This document shows positions 9,596 through 19,433 of a stretch of DNA of 64,000 nucleotides, piece by piece. The position numbers and the translations under genes are program-made. Below the pieces are notes generated by a model. The model made no database searches and was not told the origin of the DNA. It was given only the letters and a program-made list of their open reading frames with translations. The first letter of the stretch is position 1, and every line of letters begins with the position of its first letter. Source of the stretch: Mycobacterium vicinigordonae (GTDB taxonomy: Bacteria > Actinomycetota > Actinomycetes > Mycobacteriales > Mycobacteriaceae); NCBI RefSeq assembly GCF_013466425.1, contig NZ_CP059165.1, positions 1,240,001 through 1,304,000 of the forward strand, read 5' to 3'.

Positions 9596-11464
9596 ATGTG
9601 CGGAATCGTCGGCTACGTCGGGCAGCGTCCTGCCTGCGACGTCGTCATGAATGCACTGCGCCGAATGGAGTACCGCGGCTACGACTCGTCGGGCATCGCG
9701 CTGGTAGACGGAAAAGGCCAGCTCACCGTTCGCCGACGCGCTGGTCAGCTGGCCAATCTGGAAGCCGCGGTCAACGAGATGTCGCCGTCGGAGCTGGCGG
9801 GCACTGCTGGTCTGGGCCATACCCGCTGGGCCACCCACGGCCGCCCCACGGACCGCAATGCGCACCCGCACCGCGACGCCGCCGGCCGCATTGCTGTGGT
9901 GCACAACGGCATCATCGAGAACTTCGCCTCGCTGCGCCAGGAGCTGGAAGCAACCGGCGTGGAGTTCGCCAGCGACACCGACACCGAGGTCGCGGTGCAC
10001 CTGGTGGCGCAGGCCTTCCATCACGGCCCGACGGCCGGCGACTTCGTGGCCTCCGTGCTATCCGTGCTACGGCGGCTGGATGGGCATTTCACCCTGGTCT
10101 TCGCCAACGCCGACGACCCCAGCACCATCGTGGCGGCCCGCCGCTCGACCCCGTTAGTGGTCGGAATCGGCGACGGCGAGATGTTCGTCGGGTCGGATGT
10201 AGCCGCCTTTATCGAGCACACCCGCCACGCTGTCGAACTCGGCCAGGACCAGGCCGTGGTGATCACCTCCGACGGCTACCGGATCACCGACTTCGACGGC
10301 AACGACGACGCAGCCAACGCCCGCGAATTCCACATCGACTGGGACCTGGCTGCCGCCGAAAAGGGCGGCTACGAGTACTTCATGCTCAAGGAGATCGCCG
10401 AGCAACCCACCGCGGTGGCCGACACGCTGCTCGGACACTTCGTGGGCAACCGGATCGTGCTCGACGAACAACGGCTGTCCGATCAGGAACTCCGCGAAAT
10501 CGACAAGGTGTTCGTGGTCGCGTGCGGCACCGCCTACCACTCCGGCCTGCTCGCCAAGTACGCCATCGAGCACTGGACGCGACTGCCCGTCGAAGTGGAG
10601 CTGGCCAGCGAATTCCGCTACCGCGATCCGGTTCTGGACCGCAGCACGCTGGTGGTGGCGATCTCCCAGTCCGGGGAGACCGCCGACACGCTCGAAGCCG
10701 TGCGCCACGCCAAGGAGCAAAAAGCCAAGGTGCTGGCGGTCTGCAACACCAATGGCTCGCAGATTCCGCGGGAGTGCGACGCGGTGCTCTACACCCGCGC
10801 CGGCCCCGAGATCGGCGTCGCCTCGACCAAGACTTTCCTGGCGCAGGTCACCGCCAACTATCTGGTCGGCCTGGCGCTGGCACAGGCCCGCGGCACCAAA
10901 TACCCCGACGAGGTCGAACGGGAGTACCGCGAGCTCGAGGCGATGCCGGACCTGGTGGCCCGGGTGATCGCGGCCGCCGAACCGGTGGCCGAGCTGGCCT
11001 ACCGCTTCGCCCAGTCCGCAACGGTGTTGTTCCTGGGCCGCCACGTCGGCTATCCGGTGGCGCTGGAAGGTGCGCTCAAGCTCAAGGAACTGGCCTACAT
11101 GCACGCCGAGGGCTTCGCGGCCGGCGAACTCAAACACGGCCCGATCGCGCTGATCGAAGACGACCTGCCCGTCATCGTCGTAATGCCCTCACCTAAAGGC
11201 TCGGCCACCCTGCACGCCAAGCTGCTATCCAACATCCGCGAGATTCAGGCCCGCGGCGCGGTGACTATCGTGATCGCCGAGGAAGGCGATGACACGGTAC
11301 GCCCGTACGCCGACCACTTGATCGAAATACCTTCGGTGTCAACACTTCTGCAACCGTTGCTGTCGACGATCCCGTTGCAGGTGTTTGCCGCGTCGGTGGC
11401 TCAGGCGCGCGGCTACGACGTCGATAAGCCGCGAAATCTCGCTAAGTCCGTAACCGTCGAATAG
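9596..11464 (+). CDS. glmS: Glutamine--fructose-6-phosphate aminotransferase GlmS
   Basis: A 622-residue enzyme making glucosamine-6-phosphate from fructose-6-phosphate and glutamine, the first committed step to UDP-GlcNAc. The N-terminal class II glutaminase begins MCGIVGYVG, where Cys2 becomes the N-terminal nucleophile, and contains LGHTRWATHG and VHNGIIEN. Two SIS isomerase domains follow, with CGTAYHSGL and SQSGETADTL; the C-terminus ends AKSVTVE as usual. The start at 9596 is fixed by the catalytic Cys. The open frame upstream is not conserved. No glmS ribozyme-like structure is evident. Confidence 0.97.
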   Translation: MCGIVGYVGQRPACDVVMNALRRMEYRGYDSSGIALVDGKGQLTVRRRAGQLANLEAAVNEMSPSELAGTAGLGHTRWATHGRPTDRNAHPHRDAAGRIAVVHNGIIENFASLRQELEATGVEFASDTDTEVAVHLVAQAFHHGPTAGDFVASVLSVLRRLDGHFTLVFANADDPSTIVAARRSTPLVVGIGDGEMFVGSDVAAFIEHTRHAVELGQDQAVVITSDGYRITDFDGNDDAANAREFHIDWDLAAAEKGGYEYFMLKEIAEQPTAVADTLLGHFVGNRIVLDEQRLSDQELREIDKVFVVACGTAYHSGLLAKYAIEHWTRLPVEVELASEFRYRDPVLDRSTLVVAISQSGETADTLEAVRHAKEQKAKVLAVCNTNGSQIPRECDAVLYTRAGPEIGVASTKTFLAQVTANYLVGLALAQARGTKYPDEVEREYRELEAMPDLVARVIAAAEPVAELAYRFAQSATVLFLGRHVGYPVALEGALKLKELAYMHAEGFAAGELKHGPIALIEDDLPVIVVMPSPKGSATLHAKLLSNIREIQARGAVTIVIAEEGDDTVRPYADHLIEIPSVSTLLQPLLSTIPLQVFAASVAQARGYDVDKPRNLAKSVTVE

Positions 11465-11489
11465 ACGCGAACAGTCGTCGGGAGGCACC

Positions 11490-12371
11490 ATGAGACGGGG
11501 CGTCGTCGGTGTCGCGATTTTCGTCGCGGCATACGCGGGCCTGATCACGCTGTATGCCGTCACCGGCATGGGGCCTCCGCATCCCGTCAACGATGGCCGA
11601 CAAGCCGGCGACGGCACCACGGTGACGGTCGACATCGAAGGCATCCAGCCGTATCGCAGCGTGCTCGTAGCCAACCTGACGGTCACCCCTGGGCAGGCGT
11701 TGCTGGATCCGCAGACCGGCACCCTCAAGGAAGATCTCACCGTGTCCGTCACATCCGCGGCGACACCGGCCACACATTCCTGGCCGAAGGGCACCCAGCC
11801 GGGCGTCTTCCCGGTACCGCTGAACATCAACGGCGACGTGTCGGATTGGCCCCTAGACAGCTATCGCTCGGGACCCATCTCGGTCGACCTCTACCGCGGC
11901 GGCGCGCGGCCACCCGAACGACAGTCGGTGACCTTCGTCGATCGGCTGCCAGGATGGAAGGTCCAGGTGTCCGACGGACCGGCAACCGGTGTTCCAGCGC
12001 CCTACCGGGTGCAGGTCGAGCGTTCGCCGAGCACGGTGGCGCTCGCGGTCGTGCTGCTGGGGGTATTGGTCACGCTCGCTGCCATAGCGCTGTTCGTGGC
12101 CGTCCAGACGGCGCGCGGCCGCCGCAAATTCCAGCCACCGATGGCGACCTGGTTCGCGGCGATGCTGTTTGCGGTGATGCCGCTGCGCAATGCGTTGCCC
12201 GACTCCCCGCCGTTTGGGGCCTGGATCGACGTCACGATCGTGGTGTGGGTGATCGTGGCGCTGGTGACCGCGATGACGCTTTACATCTCCTGCTGGTGGC
12301 GGCACCTGGCACCGGGGTACGACGAGCAGGCAAAACCCGTCGTGGAGCCGCGGTCGGCGGAACGCGAATAG
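11490..12371 (+). CDS. Conserved membrane protein, DUF4436-type (Rv3435c-like)
   Basis: A 293-residue protein with an N-terminal hydrophobic segment (VGVAIFVAAYAGLITLYAV) and an extracytoplasmic domain of about 170 residues. Three further transmembrane helices sit near residues 185-210, 220-235 and 245-265, and the tail is charged. This layout and the place behind glmS match Rv3435c, for which I recall the DUF4436 label. There is a GGGAGG Shine-Dalgarno just before the ATG at 11490. It is separated from the next membrane gene by nine bases, so the two are probably expressed together. No biochemical function is known to me. Confidence 0.8.
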   Translation: MRRGVVGVAIFVAAYAGLITLYAVTGMGPPHPVNDGRQAGDGTTVTVDIEGIQPYRSVLVANLTVTPGQALLDPQTGTLKEDLTVSVTSAATPATHSWPKGTQPGVFPVPLNINGDVSDWPLDSYRSGPISVDLYRGGARPPERQSVTFVDRLPGWKVQVSDGPATGVPAPYRVQVERSPSTVALAVVLLGVLVTLAAIALFVAVQTARGRRKFQPPMATWFAAMLFAVMPLRNALPDSPPFGAWIDVTIVVWVIVALVTAMTLYISCWWRHLAPGYDEQAKPVVEPRSAERE

Positions 12372-12380
12372 GCTGAACCA

Positions 12381-13091
12381 GTGGTGAATAAGGCGGTATC
12401 GGCGCGGCTGCGCGTCCTGGTGATGGCCGTCTGGCGCTATGTCACCAGCGCGCCGCTGACCTACGGCTGGCTAATCGCGTTGGCGATCACCACGATCGTG
12501 CAGAACGTGCTCACCCACCGCCAACTGCACTCGGTCTTGCTGCACCGATTCACCAACATCCACGCCCTGGCAACGGATCCGCTGCAGGTGCTGTTTTCCA
12601 GCCTGTTCTGGATCGACGGCAGAAGTCTGGAACCCTACCTGCTGCTGTTCACGCTGTTTCTGGCGCCGGCTGAGCGCTGGTTGGGTCAGCTGCGTTGGCT
12701 CACAGTGGGATTGAGTGCGCATATCCTCGCCACCTACATCAGCGAAGGTCTGCTCTACATCGCGATCGAGTTGCACAACGCCTCCGAGCGGTCGGTGCGG
12801 GCACACGACATCGGCGTCAGCTACTTCCTGGTCGGTGTGATGGGGGTGCTGACCTATCACATCGCGCGGCCGTGGCGCTGGGGCTATCTGGGGGTGTTGC
12901 TGCTCATCTTCGGCTTCCCGGTGCTCATCATGGACCGCATCGAGCTGAGTTTCACCGCCATCGGCCACTTCGCGGCGCTGCTGATCGGCCTGGCCTTCTA
13001 CCCGATGACCAAGGAGCGCACACGGGCCCCGCTGAGCCCCGAAAAATTGAGGAACAGGTTCCGGCGGCTGCGCTCCGCGGCGTCCGAGTGA
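12381..13091 (+). CDS. Conserved multi-pass membrane protein (Rv3434c-like, rhomboid-like)
   Basis: A 236-residue protein starting with GTG at 12381. About five to six hydrophobic helices are visible, including LTYGWLIALAITTIVQNVL near the N-terminus and a GVLLLIFGFPVLIM segment. It has a basic C-terminal tail. The arrangement is similar to mycobacterial proteins labelled rhomboid-like, but I see no clear Gly-x-Ser-x catalytic motif, so protease activity should not be assumed. It matches Rv3434c in place and size and is adjacent to the DUF4436-type gene. Confidence 0.78.
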   Translation: MVNKAVSARLRVLVMAVWRYVTSAPLTYGWLIALAITTIVQNVLTHRQLHSVLLHRFTNIHALATDPLQVLFSSLFWIDGRSLEPYLLLFTLFLAPAERWLGQLRWLTVGLSAHILATYISEGLLYIAIELHNASERSVRAHDIGVSYFLVGVMGVLTYHIARPWRWGYLGVLLLIFGFPVLIMDRIELSFTAIGHFAALLIGLAFYPMTKERTRAPLSPEKLRNRFRRLRSAASE

Positions 13092-13249
13092 CCCGTCGAG
13101 CGTCCTCAAAACGCCGTCGGTGAGCGCAATTTGCCGCACATAAGAGGGCGCTCGCCGATCGAAGAACGTCAATGGCGACTGTGCACCTCGGCCGTGACAC
13201 GTAATGTTGGGGAGCGCGGGGCGGGCGAACGACGGGAGCGAACGGGCTG

Positions 13250-14665
13250 ATGCGGCATTACTACTCGGCAGACGCGATCCGCGAGGCCGAAGCGCCGCTA
13301 CTGGCCAGCCTTCCCGACGGTGCCCTGATGCGCCGAGCCGCCTTCGGTCTGGCGACTGAGATTCTGCGCGAGTTGACCGCCCGCACCGGTGGAGTCGCCG
13401 GCCGGCGGGTCTGCGCGGTCGTCGGCTCGGGAGACAACGGCGGCGACGCGCTGTGGGGGGCGACCTTTGCACGCCGGCGCGGCGCAGCCGCTGACGCGGT
13501 GTTGCTCAAACCGGAGCACACCCACGCCAAGGCGCTCGCCGCATTCCGCAAGGCGGGTGGTCGAATCGTCGAAAAGATCCATCCGACAACAGATCTTGTT
13601 ATCGACGGGGTGGTGGGCATCTCCGGAGCGGGTCCGTTGCGGCCGAACGCGGCCGAGGTGTTCGAGGCCGCCCGCGGCATCCCCGTGGTCGCCGTCGATA
13701 TCCCCAGCGGCATCGATGTCGCCACCGGTGCGATCACCGGACCGGCGGTAGAAGCCGCGCTCACCGTTACCTTCGGTGGGCTCAAACCCGTGCACGCGCT
13801 GGCCGATTGCGGCCGCGTCGCCCTCGTCGATATCGGCCTGGACCTGCCCCACACCGACCTACTTGGGTTCGAGGCAGCCGACGTTCTGGCGCGCTGGCCG
13901 GTGCCCGGATCCCACGACGATAAATACACCCAGGGTGTCACCGGCGTGCTGGCTGGTTCCTCGACCTACCCGGGGGCGGCGGTGCTCTGCACGGGAGCGG
14001 CGGTGGCGACCCACTCGGGAATGGTTCGCTACGCCGGCAGCGCCAAGGACCAGGTTTTGGCGCACTGGCCCGAGGTCATCGCCTCACCCAGTCCGGCGGC
14101 GGCCGGGCGGGTGCAGGCCTGGGTGGTGGGCCCGGGTCTGGGCACCGACGACAACGGCGCCGCGGCTTTGTGGTTCGCGCTGGAGACCGATCTGCCGGTG
14201 CTGGTCGACGCGGACGGGTTGACCATGCTGGCGGCCCACCCCCACCTGGTCGCCGACCGCACCGCGCCAACGGTGCTGACCCCGCATGCGGGCGAGTTCG
14301 CACGACTGGCCGGATCGCCACCCGGAGACGATCGGGTGGCAGCCACTCGCAGACTGGCGGACACCTTCGGGGCCACCGTGCTGCTCAAGGGCAACGTCAC
14401 CGTCATCGCCGACCCGGGCGGCCCTGTCTATCTGAACCCGGCTGGCCAGTCGTGGGCAGCCACCGCCGGTTCGGGCGACGTTCTGTCCGGCATGATCGGC
14501 GCGCTGCTGGCTTCGGGTCTACCGCCCGCCGAGGCCGCCGCGGCCGCCGCGTTTGTGCACGCCCGGGCGGCGGCGCTGTCGGCGGCCGACCCGGGACCCG
14601 GCGAAGCACCCACGTCGGCGTCACGCATCCTGCACCACATCCGGGCCGCCCTGGCCTCCCTCTAG
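13250..14665 (+). CDS. nnr: Bifunctional NAD(P)H-hydrate repair enzyme Nnr
   Basis: A 471-residue fusion that repairs hydrated NAD(P)H. The N-terminal YjeF-type domain (about residues 1-210) epimerises NAD(P)HX and shows GSGDNGGDALWGA. The C-terminal carbohydrate-kinase-fold domain dehydrates the S epimer with ADP or ATP; it shows the VLTPHAGEFARL block and the glycine-rich TAGSGDVLSGMIGALLASG signature near the end. Both halves look intact. The ATG at 13250 opens MRHYYSADAIREAE, the family start. A 158-base gap precedes it, and gadB follows 17 bases after the stop. Confidence 0.94.
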   Translation: MRHYYSADAIREAEAPLLASLPDGALMRRAAFGLATEILRELTARTGGVAGRRVCAVVGSGDNGGDALWGATFARRRGAAADAVLLKPEHTHAKALAAFRKAGGRIVEKIHPTTDLVIDGVVGISGAGPLRPNAAEVFEAARGIPVVAVDIPSGIDVATGAITGPAVEAALTVTFGGLKPVHALADCGRVALVDIGLDLPHTDLLGFEAADVLARWPVPGSHDDKYTQGVTGVLAGSSTYPGAAVLCTGAAVATHSGMVRYAGSAKDQVLAHWPEVIASPSPAAAGRVQAWVVGPGLGTDDNGAAALWFALETDLPVLVDADGLTMLAAHPHLVADRTAPTVLTPHAGEFARLAGSPPGDDRVAATRRLADTFGATVLLKGNVTVIADPGGPVYLNPAGQSWAATAGSGDVLSGMIGALLASGLPPAEAAAAAAFVHARAAALSAADPGPGEAPTSASRILHHIRAALASL

Positions 14666-14682
14666 CGTCGAAAGGACCCGCC

Positions 14683-16068
14683 GTGCCCAACAGCCACCCC
14701 TCGATGGACACCCATTCACTTGCGCCCGCCTACACCAATCGGCTGTTCACCGCGCCGGTGCCGGCGCTGCGGCTGCCCGACGAGTCGATGGACCCCGAGG
14801 CGGCCTACCGGTTCATCCACGACGAGCTGATGCTCGACGGCAGCTCACGGCTGAACCTGGCCACCTTCGTCACCACCTGGATGGACCCTGAAGCCGGCAA
14901 GCTGATGGCCGAGACCTTCGACAAGAACATGATCGACAAGGACGAGTACCCCGCGACCGCGGCGATCGAGCAGCGTTGCGTGTGCATGGTGGCAGACCTG
15001 TTCCACGCCGAGAATCTCAGCGACTCCGACGCCTCCCGCGCTTGCGGTGTGTCGACGATCGGATCCAGCGAAGCGGTCATGCTCGGCGGCCTGGCCATGA
15101 AATGGCGGTGGCGCCAGAAGGTCGGCAAAGACTGGAAAGGCCGCACTCCCAACCTGGTCATGGGCTCCAACGTGCAGGTGGTGTGGGAGAAGTTCTGCCG
15201 ATACTTCGACGTCGAACCCATCTATCTGCAGATGGAAGAGGGCCGCTACGTCATCACCCCCGAGCAGGTCGTCGATGCCGTCAACGAGGACACCATCGGC
15301 GTCGTGGCAATCCTGGGAACCACCTACACCGGTGAACTCGAACCCGTCGCGGAGATCTGCGCCGCCTTGGACAAGCTCGCCGCCGGCGGCGGCGTTGACG
15401 TTCCGGTGCACGTCGACGCGGCCAGCGGCGGCTTCGTCGTGCCGTTCCTGCACCCCGAACTCAGCTGGGACTTCCGGCTACCGCGAGTGGTATCCATCAA
15501 CGTCAGCGGCCACAAGTACGGCCTGACCTACCCCGGCATCGGGTTCGTGGTGTGGCGCAGCTCCGAGTACCTCCCCGAGGATCTGATCTTCCGGGTCAAC
15601 TACCTGGGTGGCGACATGCCGACCTTCACGCTGAACTTCTCCCGGCCCGGCAATCAGGTGATCGGCCAGTACTACAACTTCCTGCGACTGGGCCGCGAGG
15701 GTTACACCCAGGTGATGCAGTCGCTGTCCTCGACGGCGCGCTGGCTGGGGGAGCAGTTGCGGGTCGGCGAGCACTGCGAGTTGATTTCCGACGGGTCGGC
15801 GATCCCGGTGGTGAGTTTCCGGCTGGCCAAGGACCGCGGCTACACCGAGTTCGACGTTTCCCACGAGCTGCGCGGGTACGGGTGGCAGGTGCCGGCCTAC
15901 ACCATGCCCGAGAACGCGACGAACGTCTCGGTGCTGCGCATCGTGGTGCGCGAGGGGCTGTCCGCCGACCTGGCCCGGGCCCTGCACGACGACGCGCGGA
16001 AGGCGCTGGCGTCGCTGGACAAGGTCAAGCCAGGCGGACACTACGACCAGGAGCACTTCGCGCACTGA
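14683..16068 (+). CDS. gadB: Glutamate decarboxylase GadB
   Basis: A 461-residue PLP enzyme converting glutamate to GABA and CO2 while consuming a proton. The PLP lysine is Lys278 in NVSGHKYGLTYPG, and the substrate/PLP region HVDAASGGFVVPF is intact. The GTG at 14683 is used because AAAGGA lies just before it and the sequence then matches the M. tuberculosis protein (Rv3432c), including the PVPALRLPDESMDPEAAYRF block. It follows nnr closely. In H37Rv I recall PPE and IS genes between gadB and alr; here alr follows after 27 bases. Confidence 0.95.
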   Translation: MPNSHPSMDTHSLAPAYTNRLFTAPVPALRLPDESMDPEAAYRFIHDELMLDGSSRLNLATFVTTWMDPEAGKLMAETFDKNMIDKDEYPATAAIEQRCVCMVADLFHAENLSDSDASRACGVSTIGSSEAVMLGGLAMKWRWRQKVGKDWKGRTPNLVMGSNVQVVWEKFCRYFDVEPIYLQMEEGRYVITPEQVVDAVNEDTIGVVAILGTTYTGELEPVAEICAALDKLAAGGGVDVPVHVDAASGGFVVPFLHPELSWDFRLPRVVSINVSGHKYGLTYPGIGFVVWRSSEYLPEDLIFRVNYLGGDMPTFTLNFSRPGNQVIGQYYNFLRLGREGYTQVMQSLSSTARWLGEQLRVGEHCELISDGSAIPVVSFRLAKDRGYTEFDVSHELRGYGWQVPAYTMPENATNVSVLRIVVREGLSADLARALHDDARKALASLDKVKPGGHYDQEHFAH

Positions 16069-16095
16069 GCGGGCTCGCTACCCGCGTCTGGGACA

Positions 16096-17253
16096 ATGGT
16101 CGGCGTGTCCGCAACCCTGAGCCCGGGCGTCCTGGGCGAGGCCGTCGTCGACTTGGGCGCCGTCGAACACAACGTGCGCGTGCTGCGCGAGCATGCCGGT
16201 AGCGCGCAGGTCATGGCCGTGGTCAAGGCCGACGGTTACGGCCACGGCGCCACCCAGGTCGCGTATGCCGCGCTGGCCGCGGGCGCCAGCGAGTTCGGGG
16301 TGGCCACCGTTGATGAGGCGCTGGCGCTGCGCGCCGACGGTTTCGCCGACCCGATCCTGGCCTGGCTGCATCCGCCCGGCTTCGACTTCGGGCCGGCGCT
16401 GCAGGGCGATGTCGAAATCGCCGTCTCTGCGGCGCGTCAACTCGACGAGCTGCTCGACGCGGTACACCGGACCGGCATCAGGGCGACCGTGACCGTCAAG
16501 GTCGACACCGGGCTGAACCGCAACGGCGTGTCCGCGGCCGAATACCCGGATCTGCTGACCGCGTTGCAAGAGGCTGTCGCCGACCACGCTGTGCGGCTGC
16601 GTGGCCTGATGTCGCACATGGTGTTCGCCGACGCCCCCGACGAGGCCATCAACGACCTGCAAGCCCAACGGTTCCGCGACATGCTGGCCTACGCTCGCGA
16701 CCAGGGTGTGCAGTTCGAGGTAGCGCACCTGTCGAACTCCTCGGCCACCATGGTCCGGCCGGACCTTGCGTTCGACTTGGTGCGTCCGGGCATCGCGGTG
16801 TACGGGCTGAGCCCGGTGCCCAGCCGGGGAGACATGGGTCTGGTGCCCGCGATGACAGTGAAATGCCCTGTCGCGCTGGTGAAGTCGGTCAAGGCGGGCG
16901 AGGGCGTGTCCTATGGGCACACCTGGATCGCCAACTGCGACACCACCGTGGCGCTGCTGCCCGTCGGGTATGCGGACGGCGTGATCCGGGCGTTGGGCAA
17001 TCGCCTCGAGGTGTCGATCAACGGTCGGCGTCGATCCGGGGTGGGCCGGATCTGCATGGACCAGTTCGTCGTCGACCTCGGCCCAGGCCGGCCCGACGTG
17101 GCCGAGGGCGACGAGGCGATTCTGTTCGGCCCCGGAACCCACGGCGAGCCCACCGCGCAGGACTGGGCCGACTTGGTCGGCACCATCCACTACGAAGTGG
17201 TCACCGGCATCCGCGGCCGTATCGCCAAGACCTATCGCGAGGCCCGAGGTTGA
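16096..17253 (+). CDS. alr: Alanine racemase
   Basis: A 385-residue fold-type III PLP racemase producing D-alanine for peptidoglycan; it is the target of D-cycloserine. The PLP lysine is Lys44 in [12 protein letters not shown] and the second catalytic Tyr is in GVSYGHTWI. The MDQFVVDLG block and the C-terminal ITGIRGR-type segment ([14 protein letters not shown]) are present. The ATG at 16096 gives a few extra residues before the conserved core; GTG at 16105 is a possible alternative. Its TGA overlaps the TTG start of the next hydrolase, making alr the head of a compact operon through tsaD. Confidence 0.95.
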   Translation: MVGVSATLSPGVLGEAVVDLGAVEHNVRVLREHAGSAQVMAVVKADGYGHGATQVAYAALAAGASEFGVATVDEALALRADGFADPILAWLHPPGFDFGPALQGDVEIAVSAARQLDELLDAVHRTGIRATVTVKVDTGLNRNGVSAAEYPDLLTALQEAVADHAVRLRGLMSHMVFADAPDEAINDLQAQRFRDMLAYARDQGVQFEVAHLSNSSATMVRPDLAFDLVRPGIAVYGLSPVPSRGDMGLVPAMTVKCPVALVKSVKAGEGVSYGHTWIANCDTTVALLPVGYADGVIRALGNRLEVSINGRRRSGVGRICMDQFVVDLGPGRPDVAEGDEAILFGPGTHGEPTAQDWADLVGTIHYEVVTGIRGRIAKTYREARG

Positions 17254-18359
17254 GTTCTGAGGAAACCCAGAAGCGGCAGAAGGCTTGGCTGGCGGGTGGC
17301 GCCGGGCTGACCGCTGTCGCAACCCTCGTCGGAGCTTCGGCGCGACGCTCGATGGCCGACCGCGCCCACGGCGACGAGGACCCTTACGCAGGCGAGGACT
17401 TTGACCGGCTCGACAGCGACCGCAGCCGGGTGGTCACCACCGCCGACGGGGTGCCGCTGGCGGTGCGCGAGTCCGGACCCGAAGATGCGCCGCTGACCTT
17501 GGTGTTCGCGCACGGTTTCTGTCTTCGTATGGGCGCGTTCCACTTTCAGCGGATGCGGCTGGGCGAGCAGTGGGGAGCCCGGGTCCGGATGGTGTTCTAC
17601 GACCAACGCGGCCACGGCCAATCCGGCGAAGCCTCCCCGGAGACCTACAACCTGACCCAGCTCGGCCAGGATCTGGAAGCCGTGGTGCAGGTGACGGCGC
17701 CACGCGGGCCGATCGTGCTGGTCGGGCATTCGATGGGTGGCATGACGGTGTTGTCGCACGCCCGGCAGTTTCCGGACCAGTACGGCCGTCGGATCGTGGC
17801 CGTGGCGCTGATCTCCACCGCGGCCGAAGGGGTGACCCGATCGCCGCTGGGTGAGGTCCTGACGAATCCGGCGATGAAGGGGGTGCGCTTCGCCGCCCGG
17901 TCGGCTCCCCGGCTGTTGCACCGCGGGCGCAAGGTATCTCGGGGGCTGATCGGCCCGATCCTGCGCGCCGCGTCCTACAGCGATCTGGAGGTCAGCCGCA
18001 CCCTGGACGCGTTTTCCCAGCACATGATGAACAGCACTCCGATCTCGACCATGGTCGGTTTCTTGCGCGCACTCGAGGTGCACGACGAGACCGCCGGGCT
18101 GTGGACCCTGTTGAAGATCCCGGTCCTGGTGGCGTGCGGTGACCACGATCTGCTCACCCCGGACGAGTATTCGCGCAAGATCGCGGCCTCGTTGCCGTTG
18201 TCGGAGCTGGTGATCGTGGAGGGCGCAAGCCATCTGGCGTTGCTGGACAAGCCCGACGCCATCAACGATGGGCTGGCCCGGTTGGTCGAGCGGGCGTTGC
18301 CGGGCAAGATCACCCTGCGATACCGCCGGCTGCGGGAACGGATGCGGCGCCGTGGCTGA
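17250..18359 (+). CDS. Alpha/beta hydrolase with N-terminal membrane-proximal segment
   Basis: A 369-residue alpha/beta hydrolase starting with TTG at 17250, which overlaps the alr stop (TTGA); no ATG or GTG fits the N-terminus better. A short Ala/Gly hydrophobic stretch ([16 protein letters not shown]) near residues 12-27 suggests a membrane anchor. The catalytic core shows [13 protein letters not shown] (oxyanion region), the nucleophile elbow GHSMGG, an Asp in [10 protein letters not shown] and a His in EGASHLAL, so a complete Ser-Asp-His triad. The natural substrate is unknown. Placement inside the alr-tsaE-tsaB-rimI-tsaD run is conserved in other mycobacteria as I recall. It overlaps tsaE by eight bases. 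Confidence 0.92.
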   Translation: MSSEETQKRQKAWLAGGAGLTAVATLVGASARRSMADRAHGDEDPYAGEDFDRLDSDRSRVVTTADGVPLAVRESGPEDAPLTLVFAHGFCLRMGAFHFQRMRLGEQWGARVRMVFYDQRGHGQSGEASPETYNLTQLGQDLEAVVQVTAPRGPIVLVGHSMGGMTVLSHARQFPDQYGRRIVAVALISTAAEGVTRSPLGEVLTNPAMKGVRFAARSAPRLLHRGRKVSRGLIGPILRAASYSDLEVSRTLDAFSQHMMNSTPISTMVGFLRALEVHDETAGLWTLLKIPVLVACGDHDLLTPDEYSRKIAASLPLSELVIVEGASHLALLDKPDAINDGLARLVERALPGKITLRYRRLRERMRRRG

Positions 18360-18819
18360 ATTCGACAGCGGCACAGCCACCTTGGAGCGTCCCGAAGACA
18401 CTGTCGCGTTGGGAACCCGGCTGGGCCAGGAGCTGCGCGCCGGCGACGTCGTGGTGCTCTCAGGCCCGCTTGGTGCGGGAAAGACGGTGTTGGCCAAGGG
18501 AATTGCCGAGGCAATGGACGTCGACGGCCCGATCACTTCCCCGACATACGTGCTGGCGCGGGTGCACCCGGCGCGCGCGGCTGGCCGGCCGGCGATGATC
18601 CACGTCGACGTCTACCGACTGCTGGATGCGGGCACAGTGGACCTGCTGGGTGAGATCGATTCGCTGGACCTGGACACCGAACTGCAGGACGCGGTGGTGG
18701 TGGTCGAGTGGGGTGAGGGACTGGTGGAACGTCTGGCCGAGCGGCACCTGGATATCCGGCTGGAGCGGATCAGCCATTCCGACGTGCGGATCGCCACCTG
18801 GGCTTGGGTGTGCTCGTGA
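18352..18819 (+). CDS. tsaE: tRNA t6A threonylcarbamoyladenosine biosynthesis ATPase TsaE
   Basis: A 155-residue P-loop ATPase that works with TsaB and TsaD to transfer threonylcarbamoyl to A37 of ANN-decoding tRNAs. The Walker A is GPLGAGKT, followed by the family blocks SPTYVLAR and VEWGEGL; HVDVYRL is also present. The GTG at 18352 overlaps the preceding hydrolase stop and gives the expected N-terminal length. The stop overlaps tsaB (GTGA). It matches Rv3422c. Confidence 0.95.
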   Translation: MAEFDSGTATLERPEDTVALGTRLGQELRAGDVVVLSGPLGAGKTVLAKGIAEAMDVDGPITSPTYVLARVHPARAAGRPAMIHVDVYRLLDAGTVDLLGEIDSLDLDTELQDAVVVVEWGEGLVERLAERHLDIRLERISHSDVRIATWAWVCS

Positions 18820-19433
18820 TCGTCCTCGCGCTCGACACCGCCACCCCGGCCGTGACGGCCGGGATTGTGCGCGTGGATGGCTTCGCCGTGCTGGCCGAGC
18901 GGGTCACTGTCGACGCCCGCGCACATGCCGAGCGGCTGACACCCAATGTGGTTGCAGCACTGGCTGATACGGCCATGACCATGGCTGAGATAGATGCCGT
19001 AGTGGTGGGCTGCGGTCCCGGACCGTTCACCGGGCTGCGCGCCGGCATGGCCACCGCCGCGGCCTACGGACACGCGCTGGGCATCCCCGTGCACGGCGTG
19101 TGCAGCCTGGATGCCATCGGCGTGCTCACCTCTGGCGAGACGCTGGTGGTTACCGACGCCCGCCGCCGCGAGGTGTATTGGGCGCGCTACCGCGACGGAG
19201 TGCGCACGCACGGTCCCGCAGTGGGTGCGGCGGCCCGTGTCGACCCAGGACCGTCGGTGGCGGTTGCTGGTTCGCCCGAGCACGCGGGGTTGTTCGGTTT
19301 GCCCGTCGTCGAGCCGGTGTACCCGCCGTCGGCTGGGCTGGTGCGCGCGGTCGGCGACTGGTCCGAAGAGCCGGCGGCACTGGTGCCGCTGTACCTGCGT
19401 CGGCCGGATGCCAAGCCGGCGGCGCGCCGATGA
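18816..19433 (+). CDS. tsaB: tRNA t6A biosynthesis protein TsaB
   Basis: A 205-residue ASKHA-fold protein, the non-catalytic partner that binds and activates TsaD. Conserved stretches are VLALDTATPAVTAG at the N-terminus and GCGPGPFTGLRAGMATA, the TsaB signature. GTG at 18816 is chosen because it overlaps the tsaE stop as GTGA and the protein then starts immediately before the first strand; a second GTG at 18804 would add four residues. It overlaps rimI by four bases. It matches Rv3421c. Confidence 0.94.
   Translation: MIVLALDTATPAVTAGIVRVDGFAVLAERVTVDARAHAERLTPNVVAALADTAMTMAEIDAVVVGCGPGPFTGLRAGMATAAAYGHALGIPVHGVCSLDAIGVLTSGETLVVTDARRREVYWARYRDGVRTHGPAVGAAARVDPGPSVAVAGSPEHAGLFGLPVVEPVYPPSAGLVRAVGDWSEEPAALVPLYLRRPDAKPAARR

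Noticed and set aside
9598..11196. 532-codon +frame overlapping glmS
   Set aside because: Shifted-frame shadow of glmS, Arg/Gly-rich with no conserved motif.
13092..13249. Possible small gene before nnr
   Set aside because: No start with a ribosome site and no sensible frame in this 158-base gap.
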